A stretch of 64,000 bases of DNA from Streptomyces sp. 378 (GTDB lineage: Bacteria > Actinomycetota > Actinomycetes > Streptomycetales > Streptomycetaceae), in NCBI RefSeq assembly GCF_030124145.1, contig NZ_JASKMS010000005.1, positions 1 to 64,000 on the forward strand, in the 5' to 3' direction. The notes below the pieces were generated by a model, which worked only from the letters and a program-made list of their open reading frames with translations, was not told the origin of the DNA and did not search any database. Of this stretch, positions 16,604 through 23,773 are shown piece after piece. Within the stretch, counting starts at the first letter, position 1. Each line of letters opens with the position of its first letter. A program made the translations under genes and the position numbers.

Positions 16604-17046
16604 CGGGCACCCCCCACGGTGAGCAGGGCGGCGAGGATGAGCAGCGCCCCACCGGCGAGGGTGAGGTCGACCGCGCGGCGCAGGACCGTGAACTTGGCGA
16701 CCGCGAGTCGGGACAGGCCGGCGATGTCGGCGGCCAGGTCGGTCGCGACGGCGTCGGTGATCTCCTCGGCGGTGAGCGTGGCCCACAGCGGGAAACCGTG
16801 CCGGCCGCGAAGGTTCGGCCGGGTGGAGCGCAGCAGCAGCCCGGCCGCCGCGACCAGCAGCGCGATGCCGGTCCCGCCCACGAGGTAGGAGGGCAGGTTC
16901 AGCGGCAGGTCCCGGGCGACCGTCCAGGCACCGGCCAGCACGGCGCCGACGAACGCCAGCAGGAGACCGGTCTTGGTGTCGGTCCGCGTGATCTCCGCCT
17001 TCACCTCAGCGTGCGCGGCGGTCAGGCTCCGTGTGGTGGCGCTCAT
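16600..17046 (-). CDS. PycTM/DUF5706-like two-helix membrane protein
   Basis: 148 residues. An N-terminal helix with RTDTKTGLLLAFVGAVLAG is followed by a second hydrophobic helix (GGTGIALLVAAAGLLL) and a third near the C-terminus (LTLAGGALLILAALLTV). The D-x-K start of the first membrane helix is characteristic of the Pycsar effector-like family. It overlaps both neighbours by four bases inside the spread operon. No nucleotide cyclase is nearby, so a transfer role is more likely than a Pycsar defence role; this is inference. Confidence 0.75.
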   Translation of the reverse strand: MSATTRSLTAAHAEVKAEITRTDTKTGLLLAFVGAVLAGAWTVARDLPLNLPSYLVGGTGIALLVAAAGLLLRSTRPNLRGRHGFPLWATLTAEEITDAVATDLAADIAGLSRLAVAKFTVLRRAVDLTLAGGALLILAALLTVGGAR

Positions 17047-17312
17047 GCCGCACCCCCGGGCAGGGCAGCGCTGGCGGTGCGGTTGGCCAGGGCCACGCGG
17101 GCCGCCAGGGCCCGGCGGCGGGCCCGGCGAAGGCGCTGGTGGTCCAGCTCGGTCGGGATGCGGTCCAGGGTGATGATCTGCGCGTCCAGCAGGTCAACGT
17201 CCGCCAGGATGACGGGGATCTCCTGCTCGATCGCGTCCAGCTCGGCGTCCGTCGGCTCAATCCAGTCGGCGAACGCGGTAACAGCGTCCTGAACAGTAAC
17301 GATGTGGCTCAT
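17043..17312 (-). CDS. DUF6284-like small conserved AICE protein
   Basis: 89 residues from the ATG at 17312. The acidic N-terminal half (VQDAVTAFADWIEPTDAELD) and basic helical C-terminal half (LDHQRLRRARRRALAARVA) match a short family often found upstream of spread genes in Streptomyces elements. No catalytic residues. It overlaps the next gene by four bases. Function unknown. Confidence 0.78.
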   Translation of the reverse strand: MSHIVTVQDAVTAFADWIEPTDAELDAIEQEIPVILADVDLLDAQIITLDRIPTELDHQRLRRARRRALAARVALANRTASAALPGGAA

Positions 17313-17349
17313 TGGGTCGTGTGTCCTCTCACAGGTGAACGGCCCGACA

Positions 17350-17379
17350 GCGGCTCCCGGGAGGCACCCCGGGAGCCGC
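17350..17379 (-). terminator. Leader hairpin of the spread operon
   Basis: GCGGCTCCCGGG (17350-17361) pairs with CCCGGGAGCCGC (17368-17379) around AGGCAC. It lies between the 59-residue ORF and the DUF6284-like gene and may act as an attenuator. Confidence 0.65.
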
Positions 17380-17409
17380 GCGCCGTTTATGGGTGAAGCA
17401 GGTCTGAGG

Positions 17410-17589
17410 TCAGCGGCGAAAGGCCCAGGAGATGAGGCCAGTGACGGCGTCGGTGCAGTCGGTGACCCGACCGGACTCCAACTCGTCGGCCCGGGCCTCC
17501 ATCTCCTTCGCGGCGGTGTCCTTGCCCCGGCGCCGCAGCACCTTCGCCGCCTCACGGTTCTTCGCGGCCTGAGTCTTCAGGCGGTCCAT
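17410..17589 (-). CDS. Short basic-acidic helical protein, first gene of the transfer operon
   Basis: 59 residues from the ATG at 17589, with GAGAGGAC eight bases upstream. It begins MDRLKTQAAKNREAAKVLRR and continues KEMEARADELESG, a charged, coiled-coil-like pattern, and ends SWAFRR. It is the first gene downstream of the divergent promoter region and so probably heads the operon. No known family; a small regulatory or structural helper is possible. Confidence 0.68.
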   Translation of the reverse strand: MDRLKTQAAKNREAAKVLRRRGKDTAAKEMEARADELESGRVTDCTDAVTGLISWAFRR

Positions 17590-18006
17590 GAACAGTCCTC
17601 TCGGCTGGTGAAGCCCTCGCGGCTCCCCTCAGCGCTGCTCGTACGAGACGAGCAGCGGAGGCAACCGGCCGCCGTGTCGTGGCGGAGGTCAGAGATGCGC
17701 GGACCTGAGCCGCGCCGGACACCTTTTGCGGGAGGTGACGGCCCGTACTGCGCGATATGGATCTGAGCCTCAGTCCCGCTCCTCCGAGGAATCGCATCTC
17801 GGTCTCTTCGCGCGGCGTCCGTGCCCTTGGGCAGATCCGTTCTTTTGAGTCGGCACGTGTCCCTGACGGGAGATGACCGACTGGTCTCCGCTCACCTCGG
17901 CCGGAATGGTCACGGCCGTCACGTCTGTGACGGATCACGCTGTGGAGTTGTCGTGCACCGGCACGGAGGTGCAGCCCTTGCGGGTCGCCCGTTCCGGCGA
18001 TGACTT
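17590..18006. promoter_or_regulatory. Divergent control region, left part
   Basis: About 420 bp without a supportable gene. It holds the inverted repeats CGCTGCTCGT / ACGAGCAGCG (17633-17642, 17648-17657) and CCGTCAC / GTGACGG (17916-17922, 17927-17933). The latter is a possible operator in front of the leftward transfer operon. Confidence 0.5.
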
Positions 18007-18072
18007 CAGATTGACCTAGGTCAATCTGGCTGTCAAGAGAGTCGCCGAAGAATCAGAGATTGACCTAGGTCC
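18007..18072. promoter_or_regulatory. Twin operator of the KorSA-like repressor
   Basis: A perfect 22-bp palindrome at 18007-18028 with half-site CAGATTGACCT, and a second, one-sided copy (AGATTGACCTAGGTCC) at 18057-18072. The copies are 50 bp apart, about five helical turns, and the second ends 16 bases before the repressor ATG. This fits negative autoregulation and shut-off of the divergent transfer operon. Confidence 0.8.
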
Positions 18073-18088
18073 GGTTACTCTCGATGCC

Positions 18089-18484
18089 ATGGACCAGAGC
18101 CCCGAAGCGCCCAAACAGACGCCCACGGCCAGGGAGATCGCGGCGCAGTTCCGCGAGAAGATCGCGGGCCCCGACCGCGAGTACGAGCCGGGCGATCAGC
18201 TCCCAGCCGCTCGCAAGCTCGCCAAGGAACTTGGCGTGCAGCTCATGACTGTTCAGAGCGCGTTCGGTCAGCTCCGTGACGAGGGGCTGGTTCTCACCCA
18301 GCAGGGCCGCGGCACGTTCGTCCGCGATCCTTCCGTGCCCCTCGGCACCGAGCCGGGCAGTAGCCCGGCATTCACTGCCTTGGCGGCGGAGCTCAACACG
18401 ATTCATGACGCCCTGCGACTACTTGGCGAGCGACTTGATCGTCTTGAGCGGATTGTGGGTAGCGGGACTCCACCGTCGCCGTGA
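18089..18484 (+). CDS. GntR-family repressor (KorSA-like)
   Basis: 131 residues. The winged helix at about 13-80 shows the GntR pattern (REIAAQFREKI, GDQLPAARKLAKELGV, then TVQSAFGQLRDEGLV and QGRGTFV). The C-terminal part is a short coiled helix (LGERLDRLERI) for dimerisation instead of a ligand domain. There is no ribosome binding site in front of the ATG, so a leaderless message is likely. By position and family it corresponds to KorSA, which in pSAM2 represses the activator of replication and transfer. Confidence 0.9.
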   Translation: MDQSPEAPKQTPTAREIAAQFREKIAGPDREYEPGDQLPAARKLAKELGVQLMTVQSAFGQLRDEGLVLTQQGRGTFVRDPSVPLGTEPGSSPAFTALAAELNTIHDALRLLGERLDRLERIVGSGTPPSP

Positions 18485-18611
18485 GTTCGTCCGCGCGCCT
18501 CAGCAGTCGTTCGACGCTGGCGCGCGCCTCACTCAGACTCGCTTTGATCAAAGCGAGTTCGGCGGGAGTCAGGCCTTCCAGCTCGCCGCTTTGCTCATTG
18601 ATCCCTGGCAT
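18393..18611 (-). CDS. Possible small helical protein overlapping the GntR gene end
   Basis: 72 residues (MPGINEQSGELEGLTPAELA, then a heptad-like charged helix SEARASVERLLRRADEL). Composition looks protein-like, but it overlaps the 3' end of the GntR gene on the opposite strand by 92 bases and has no clear ribosome binding site. Treat as doubtful. Confidence 0.35.
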   Translation of the reverse strand: MPGINEQSGELEGLTPAELALIKASLSEARASVERLLRRADELTATVESRYPQSAQDDQVARQVVAGRHESC

Positions 18612-18639
18612 GCCAATGAGGATGTGGCCCGGAACGCCT

Positions 18640-18668
18640 GAGGACCCGGACAGACTGTCCGGGTCCTC
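18640..18668. terminator. Terminator between GntR and flavoprotein genes
   Basis: GAGGACCCGGAC (18640-18651) pairs perfectly with GTCCGGGTCCTC (18657-18668), followed on the plus strand by TTTCCTT. It lies between convergent genes and can serve both. Confidence 0.85.
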
Positions 18669-18700
18669 TTTCCTTGCAGGTCAGGCGTGTTGACGAATCG

Positions 18701-19264
18701 TCATCGGGTAGCCGCATCCACTGTGTCCAGCACTGCCGACCAGGGGAGTGGGCGACCGGTCGGCGCTTCCCGAGGCTCATACAGCGGCCACACATCCGGG
18801 CCGTAGACGACATGCACGCCCCCCGCCCGGAGAGTGTCGATGTGGTGCTGCCAAGCCGGATGGCGAGCGTGCGCCGCGTTCACCCGAGGGAAGACGACGA
18901 CGGGCAATCCGAGGGTGCCAATGGCCTCACCCACCTGCGTCAGTGCCTGGTTGTCCATCAGGCCGGTCGCGAGCTTGGCAACCATGTTGGCTGACGCGGG
19001 GGCGACGACGTAGCAGTCAACCGGCGGGTGCGGTCGGGCCTGGCCGGGCAACCGCGGCTCATCGCGGACGGGCAGCCCGGTGAGCTTCTCCAGCCGCCCG
19101 ACTTCGCCGCTGAGCCGTAGCCACTGACCTGCCGTCGGGGTGAGCGTGACGGCCACCTGCCATCCGCGATCCATCGCGGGCTCTACGAGACCGGTACGCA
19201 GCGACTCGACGCCTCCGGCCGCAGATCCGACGACCCCGAGCACTCCCCGCATGCCTGAACTCAC
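18701..19264 (-). CDS. Flavoprotein (phosphopantothenoylcysteine decarboxylase-like fold)
   Basis: 187 residues from the GTG at 19264, which overlaps the upstream stop as GTGA; an ATG at 19252 is an alternative. It begins RGVLGVVGSAAGG, a phosphate-binding strand-loop of FMN flavoproteins, and has PVDCYVVAPASANMVAKLATG, the family signature around the flavin. An XRE regulator and flavoprotein pair in this order is recurrent in Streptomyces elements. Its reaction is unknown. Confidence 0.82.
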   Translation of the reverse strand: MSSGMRGVLGVVGSAAGGVESLRTGLVEPAMDRGWQVAVTLTPTAGQWLRLSGEVGRLEKLTGLPVRDEPRLPGQARPHPPVDCYVVAPASANMVAKLATGLMDNQALTQVGEAIGTLGLPVVVFPRVNAAHARHPAWQHHIDTLRAGGVHVVYGPDVWPLYEPREAPTGRPLPWSAVLDTVDAATR

Positions 19265-20496
19265 TGCACCGCCCTGCACCTCTGAGCCATCACGAACACC
19301 TCGGACGAACGCGAGCCGCCCGTGACCGGAGACTGTTTGATCAGGTCACGCAGCGTCTCGCGCACCCTGGGATTGTTGCGTACGAGCTGCGGTGAGGTGC
19401 GCTCGGCCGTTCGGAGCTCCGTGAACGCCGCGTCACCTTGTCCGGCGAGTGACAGAGCGCGCGCATAGTCGATTCGGTGCGAGACGCTGCGTTCCTGCGG
19501 CATGTGGTCGACGTTGATCTGGCCGTGCTCCACCACGTACGAGACGTTGTCGAGGTCCAGCTCAACTGACAGACGGTGAAGCAGGACGTTTGTGGGTCCG
19601 AACCCGGTTTGCCAGTAGTTCTCATCCGAGCCGAGGTCATCCGCGAGGTCCTCGGCTCGGTCCAACAGGCCGGTTGCGGTGGGCCGGTCTTGGTGACGGG
19701 CCGCCGCGACAGCGGCCCGCAGGTGGATCATCCCCAGCAGACTCAGTGCCGCAGGGTCGTTGTCGGTCACCTGAGACGAGAGCCATACTGCGGCGGTGTT
19801 GCCCAGCTCCAACGCGTCGTCGTACCGGCCGTTGGCCAGCAGGGCGTGCGTGCCGGACCGTGCGGCGGACGCCAACACGAGCGGGTCGTCAGACTCGTCA
19901 GCGGCGCGCATCGCACGCTCGGCAGCGAGCCATGAGAGGTCCGATTCGCCGATCTTCGCGAGGGTCGTTGCTGCGAGATGGTGAGTGCGGGCCGACACTG
20001 CCCAGCAGTCGCTTCGGTCCGCGCCGCGCCGTGCGGCTCGCTCCTCCAGCTCTTGGGCAGTGCGCAGGAGCGCAGGAAGGGCGGCGATGACGCTGCCGAG
20101 TCGCCCACCCTGGTAGTCATTCCAGGCCTGCTCGACACGCATGGCAACAGGCGCCGGCGTGGGGAGTTGCACCTCAGCTTCGGGGCCGAAGAGCAGACGA
20201 GACAGTCGGCGCGGGCTCATGAGCGCGTCGCGCACGGCCGGAACGTCGTCCTGCTGCTTTTCGTCCTCCATGAGCACGGTCTGACCGAGCAAATCCCCGA
20301 GGGGCACACGCAGGATGCGCGAGAGCTCCGCGAGCATGTCAATGCGGGGAGGTTTCCGGCGCCCCGTCTCGATCTTTGCCAACCAGTCGGTGCTGCGCCC
20401 GACCAGGCCGGCGAGCACCTCTTGCGTGTAGCCGCGACGCTTCCGGTAGAACGCGATGCGTTCGCCGATGCTGAGGTGATCTCCAAGACCACGCAT
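19261..20496 (-). CDS. XRE-family regulator with TPR-like C-terminal domain
   Basis: 411 residues from the ATG at 20496, which has GGAGG nine bases upstream. The helix-turn-helix at about 10-60 contains YTQEVLAGLVGRSTDWLAKI. A long helical tail follows with tetratricopeptide-like repeats (RTHHLAATTLAKIGESDLSW, RYDDALELGNTAAVWLSS). The layout resembles large actinobacterial XRE regulators that sense peptides or metabolites. It is probably co-transcribed with the flavoprotein gene. Confidence 0.88.
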   Translation of the reverse strand: MRGLGDHLSIGERIAFYRKRRGYTQEVLAGLVGRSTDWLAKIETGRRKPPRIDMLAELSRILRVPLGDLLGQTVLMEDEKQQDDVPAVRDALMSPRRLSRLLFGPEAEVQLPTPAPVAMRVEQAWNDYQGGRLGSVIAALPALLRTAQELEERAARRGADRSDCWAVSARTHHLAATTLAKIGESDLSWLAAERAMRAADESDDPLVLASAARSGTHALLANGRYDDALELGNTAAVWLSSQVTDNDPAALSLLGMIHLRAAVAAARHQDRPTATGLLDRAEDLADDLGSDENYWQTGFGPTNVLLHRLSVELDLDNVSYVVEHGQINVDHMPQERSVSHRIDYARALSLAGQGDAAFTELRTAERTSPQLVRNNPRVRETLRDLIKQSPVTGGSRSSEVFVMAQRCRAVQ

Positions 20497-20606
20497 TACG
20501 TGCTGCCTCCTGCGGTTGTAGAAGCCCAACTCACGGTACAGATCAAGTGACAGGGCAGGTAGTCGGCCTTGCTCGCACCGGGCCAGATCAAGGGTGAGTG
20601 CTGTGT

Positions 20607-20645
20607 GGTGAAGGGACCCGGACACAGTGTCCGGGTCCCTTCACC
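20607..20645. terminator. Perfect 19-bp palindromic terminator
   Basis: 20607-20625 (GGTGAAGGGACCCGGACAC) is the exact inverted complement of 20627-20645 around a single A. The core ACCCGGACA...TGTCCGGGT is shared with the terminator at 18640. It lies between the XRE promoter region and the ApeA-like gene and may insulate the cargo gene. Confidence 0.8.
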
Positions 20646-20697
20646 ACGAGCGGCCGTGAAAGTTGGGCGCAAGGGGTCAATGGTGAGGACACAAAGT

Positions 20698-22098
20698 ATG
20701 GAAGCAATTAGCGGAGTTTGGTGGGTTGACGGGAACCCAGATAAGCGGGTCGCTGGTACCCTTGCATACACTGGCGAATTGTGGCAATTGAACCTCGTAG
20801 GTAGGCTGCCGGCCGATAACACGCAGTCGGATGGGCTCTCTCTGGTGCCTCCTGCAACAATTTACGGCGCCTGCCTTGGGAGGAGATACACACTTCGCCA
20901 CGCTTATCTCAGGCGCTCCAAAGGGCCATCTCGGCGTTTCGATGTCCCCCTAGATGACCGCGATCGCGCCGATGACCAATATTCCCAACTTTGGGAAGGG
21001 TACAGCCTGATTTTGGGCGACGTGCTACCGGAAAGCGCCAGCTATGGAGCGGCGATGTTCGAAATTAGCGGCTTGAATAAATGGTGGCCAAATACCTACC
21101 CGGGCCCTGAAGATGACCGAAATTCCCTTTCCGAAGTGCACGCGATTGCCGAATGTGAAGATGGATGGGTCGTCAAAATTGGCGTCAGCGGGATGGAGTC
21201 ATCAGACGCATATTCGCATACCATCAGTAAATGGACCACTGTTCTAGTCGAGCGGGATTCCGGGTTCACATTGCCCGTGCTGGAAGATGAGTTGATGATG
21301 CCGCTGCGTACTCTCATCTCGATCGTGACCCACGAGCGCGCCGAGTGCTTTAACTTGAAGTTGCAGCCTATCGGTGAGACCTACGATCCCACCTTCCCCA
21401 TCGAGGTTGACCCTGGGATGCGAAAGAGGGAGGACGTCAGGCCGTACGGTCAGGTCATTTTTACTCCTGATCAAGTGGACGTGCAGTCGCTTATAAGTAG
21501 TTGGATCAGCTTGGTCCGTCGGAACATCGTCCCTGTCTATGCTGCTGAACCAAGCGACAGCAGAGGTCCACTGCAAGAACAGGTGGTGGAGTGCGTCAAT
21601 GCGGCAGAGACCCTTCATCGATCCCTACATGGGGAACCTGAGGACTTCCCTTTCGCTGAGAAAGTCTGGGCCGCCCTGCCGAAGGGTGCTGAGGGGCTCA
21701 GTCGGAAAGACCGCGAGAGAGTACGCTCAGCGGTTAAGTTCACGGAATACTCACTGAAGAATAGGCTAGAGGAGCTGGCGGGCGCCCTAGGAAGCGACTT
21801 TTGCGACTGGTACCTACAGGGAGACGTCGAGAAATGGGCTATCGTCAGCTCAACAGTCCGAAATGCCTTGAGTCACGGATATAGGACAACTCATGGCGTG
21901 GAGTACGACTTTGAAGCCCTTGTTGGCATTGTTCAGATCACAAGATCTATCATCGCCTTGCGCCTGCTGGTGGCTGCTGGCCTGCCCGCAGGGACCGCGC
22001 TTATAGATATGATCAAAAAGGATCGACCCTACCTTGCCCTAGTGCGGCAATCCGTCGCGGATTGGAATTCGTTGGCGTCGAAGATTCATCCTGCCTGA
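20698..22098 (+). CDS. ApeA-like HEPN ribonuclease (abortive-infection candidate)
   Basis: 466 residues from the ATG at 20698, with GTGAGG upstream; ATG 20680 or GTG 20683 would add six or five residues. The N-terminal region begins EAISGVWWVDGNPDKRVAGT and continues with beta-rich repeats (IYGACLGRRYTLRHAYL; SYGAAMFEISGLNKWWPN), the pattern of the ApeA N-terminal domain. The C-terminal helical domain contains R388-NALS-H393, an Rx4H HEPN catalytic motif. ApeA proteins are single-gene anti-phage systems thought to cleave RNA on infection. GC is far below its neighbours, which fits recent cargo. It is transcribed toward the right end of the element. Confidence 0.82.
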   Translation: MEAISGVWWVDGNPDKRVAGTLAYTGELWQLNLVGRLPADNTQSDGLSLVPPATIYGACLGRRYTLRHAYLRRSKGPSRRFDVPLDDRDRADDQYSQLWEGYSLILGDVLPESASYGAAMFEISGLNKWWPNTYPGPEDDRNSLSEVHAIAECEDGWVVKIGVSGMESSDAYSHTISKWTTVLVERDSGFTLPVLEDELMMPLRTLISIVTHERAECFNLKLQPIGETYDPTFPIEVDPGMRKREDVRPYGQVIFTPDQVDVQSLISSWISLVRRNIVPVYAAEPSDSRGPLQEQVVECVNAAETLHRSLHGEPEDFPFAEKVWAALPKGAEGLSRKDRERVRSAVKFTEYSLKNRLEELAGALGSDFCDWYLQGDVEKWAIVSSTVRNALSHGYRTTHGVEYDFEALVGIVQITRSIIALRLLVAAGLPAGTALIDMIKKDRPYLALVRQSVADWNSLASKIHPA

Positions 22099-22324
22099 AG
22101 GCGCCCCCTTGATCGCCCACGGCCAGGTCACGTCGCCGAAGGAAGAACAGCGACGAGGCTGATCGGGTCGTGATGAAGAGGTCAGGGCTTGCAGTGTCGC
22201 CGGGCCGTCTCTGGGCCGTCGAAGGGCGGCCCGCAGCGACCAACAACGACCAATGACGACCGCCCGAGCACAGGTCAGCGCTGTGTCGACGTCGATCGCG
22301 CGAGGTCGCTCCGGTCTGACGTCA
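22099..22324. other. Right arm of the element
   Basis: No gene. It contains the paired GGGCCGTC repeat (22202-22220) and three 10-bp-spaced copies of (G/A)CGACC starting at 22236, 22246 and 22256. These are likely arm-type binding sites for integrase. Confidence 0.55.
22202..22220 (+). repeat. Right subterminal paired repeat GGGCCGTC-N3-GGGCCGTC
   Basis: Same orientation and 11-bp spacing as 2245-2263 (spacer TCT here, CCT there), 147 bp inside the right core. Confidence 0.55.
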
Positions 22325-22412
22325 CTTCCTGCGCAACAAGAAGTCCGAGTGGGAGGAGTACCGCAGCGAGGTCACGGCGTTCGAGCTGCGGAAGAACCTT
22401 CCGGCGCTGTAG
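22325..22412 (+). pseudogene. 3' remnant of glnA2 at the right junction
   Basis: Reads FLRNKKSEWEEYRSEVTAFE, then the glnA2 C-terminus and TAG. Bases 22325-22367 differ from the chromosomal gene at several positions (KKSE here, KRQE in glnA2) and belong to the element. Bases from 22411 on are the old chromosomal downstream sequence. Confidence 0.85.
22368..22410 (+). other. attR core (43 bp)
   Basis: Identical to 2126-2168. The following TAG is the presumed original stop of glnA2. Confidence 0.92.
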
Positions 22413-22481
22413 CGCCCGCCGGAGCGGGGTGAGCGCTGTCCGGTGAGTGGGGCCGGCGGGTCACGAACCGTCGGCCCCCTC

Positions 22482-22586
22482 CGCTGGACGAGCCCCGGCT
22501 GCGCCCGGTTCCGCTGGGCGAGCCCCAACGCGCCCGGTTCCGTTGGACGAGCCCCGGCCGTACCCTGTTCCGCTGCACGGGCCCGG
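22482..22586. repeat. Three and a half tandem 30-bp repeats
   Basis: Units start at 22482, 22512, 22541 and 22571 with pattern CGCTGGACGAGCCCCGG, a variable stretch, then CCCGGTTC. They are 29-30 bases long and about 75-85 percent alike by eye. They lie in the non-coding gap after the VOC gene and immediately beyond the element. Confidence 0.7.
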
Positions 22587-22633
22587 CCCGCGCAGGTCCC
22601 CTTCGCCGGGGCCTGCGGACGTCCCCGGCGCGC

Positions 22634-23260
22634 TCACACCGACGCGTTGTGCGACGCCGTCGTCCAGGCGAAGCCGTCCGGGTCGGTGAACGGTTCCGCG
22701 TCGGCGCCGATGGTGAGGCGGTGCGAGCCCGTGCCGTCGGGGGAGACACCGGCGACCTTGGCGAGGCCGCGGCGCTTGTACAGGGCCAGCTTGACCGGGC
22801 CCGTGCCGGTGGCGAACTCGACGTACTTGCCGCCGAAGCTCTTCGCCACGGCCAGACCGTGCTCCACGTAGAACCGCTTGCTGGCCTTCACGTCCTCCAC
22901 GCCGAGCAGCAGGACGACCTCGTCGACCTGCCGGGTCGCCGGGCCGGTGTTCTTCTTCGACGACGACGCGATCTGCCAGATCGTCCCGTCGGGGGCCTGC
23001 ACGACGCCCCCGTAGCCCCACAGCGACTTGGCGGCGGGCTTCAGCGTCGTCGCGCCGGCCCGCACGGCCGCCTCGACGAGGGCGTCCACATCGGCGGGCT
23101 GGGCGACCACCAGCGACAGCGTGAACCCGCGGAAGCCGGAGGTCGGTGCCTCCGACGCCCGCAGGCGCAGCCGGTCGTCCAGGCCGAACGCGGTCGAGTA
23201 GAAGCGGCCGGCGGCGGCGGGGTCGGCCACCTCGAGGGTGACGGATGCGAGGGAAGTCAT
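22634..23260 (-). CDS. Double VOC-domain (glyoxalase-like) protein
   Basis: 208 residues with two vicinal-oxygen-chelate modules. Residues 1-100 run from SLASVTLEVADPAAAGRFYS to GVVQAPDGTIWQI. Residues 110-205 run from VDEVVLLLGVEDVKASKRFY to FTDPDGFAWTTA. It is cytosolic and probably binds a metal or small molecule. No substrate can be read. A separate VOC gene lies upstream, not overlapping. Confidence 0.85.
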   Translation of the reverse strand: MTSLASVTLEVADPAAAGRFYSTAFGLDDRLRLRASEAPTSGFRGFTLSLVVAQPADVDALVEAAVRAGATTLKPAAKSLWGYGGVVQAPDGTIWQIASSSKKNTGPATRQVDEVVLLLGVEDVKASKRFYVEHGLAVAKSFGGKYVEFATGTGPVKLALYKRRGLAKVAGVSPDGTGSHRLTIGADAEPFTDPDGFAWTTASHNASV

Positions 23261-23326
23261 GACAACGACGCTAACCGCGCTCCGGCACCCGTGCTTCTCG
23301 ATTCCTGACCGGCTTCTCCGGGCTCC

Positions 23327-23773
23327 TCAGGCCTGCCGCCGCTTCAGATCCGCGAGCAGTTGGTGCAGCGGCTCCGTGGCCCTGCGCCGGTACTCCTGCA
23401 CCGCCCACCCGTTGCCGTCCGGGTCCTGGAAGTGCATGAACGTGGCGCCGTCGTCCGGGGAGTACTGGACGGGTTCCGAGACGTCGAGGCCGCGCGCGAC
23501 CAGCTCCGCGTGGGCCGCCTTGATGTCGGCCACGCACAGTTGCAGCCCCTGGTAGGAGCCCGGGGCCGGGGTGGGGCCGGGGGTCATCTGCCAGATCGAC
23601 TCGCCCAGGGCGATCGAGCAGCCGGAGCCCGGAGGGGTCAGCTGCACGATCCGCATCCCGGGCATGACCTCCTGGTCGATGTCCACGTGGAAGCCGACCT
23701 TGTCCCGGTAGAAGTCCCGGGCGCGATCGATGTCGGTCACGGGCAGCGGGATGACTTCGAGGGTGATGTCCAT
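23327..23773 (-). CDS. VOC-family glyoxalase/bleomycin-resistance-like protein
   Basis: 148 residues from the ATG at 23773, with AAGGAG nine bases upstream. The single VOC module starts ITLEVIPLPVTDIDRARDFY and ends FMHFQDPDGNGWAVQEY, which carries the usual C-terminal metal-ligand strand. Substrate unknown. It is likely an independent unit or co-transcribed with the downstream double-VOC gene. Confidence 0.87.
   Translation of the reverse strand: MDITLEVIPLPVTDIDRARDFYRDKVGFHVDIDQEVMPGMRIVQLTPPGSGCSIALGESIWQMTPGPTPAPGSYQGLQLCVADIKAAHAELVARGLDVSEPVQYSPDDGATFMHFQDPDGNGWAVQEYRRRATEPLHQLLADLKRRQA

Larger units (their letters stand above)
2126..22410. mobile_element. Integrated AICE (pSAM2-like integrative conjugative element), 20.2 kb
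   Basis: Bounded by a 43-bp perfect direct repeat (2126-2168 and 22368-22410) that is the 3' end of glnA2. Between the repeats are a tyrosine integrase, an excisionase, a primase-polymerase and ATPase, a Nudix protein, an FtsK-type transfer protein, spread-type membrane proteins and a GntR repressor. This is the usual gene set of actinomycete integrative and conjugative elements that transfer double-stranded DNA. All the replication and transfer genes read leftward from a divergent promoter near 18000. The edge genes (2591-6636 and 20698-22098) have clearly lower GC than the rest. I found no broken backbone gene, so the element looks potentially mobile. Confidence 0.93.

Noticed and set aside
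17552..17938. 128-codon minus-strand frame upstream of the transfer operon
   Set aside because: Overlaps the start of the 59-residue gene, Arg/Ala-rich, no ribosome binding site; the region looks regulatory.
2126..22410. tRNA gene at an attachment site
   Set aside because: The core is the glnA2 3' end in frame; no tRNA fold is visible at either junction.
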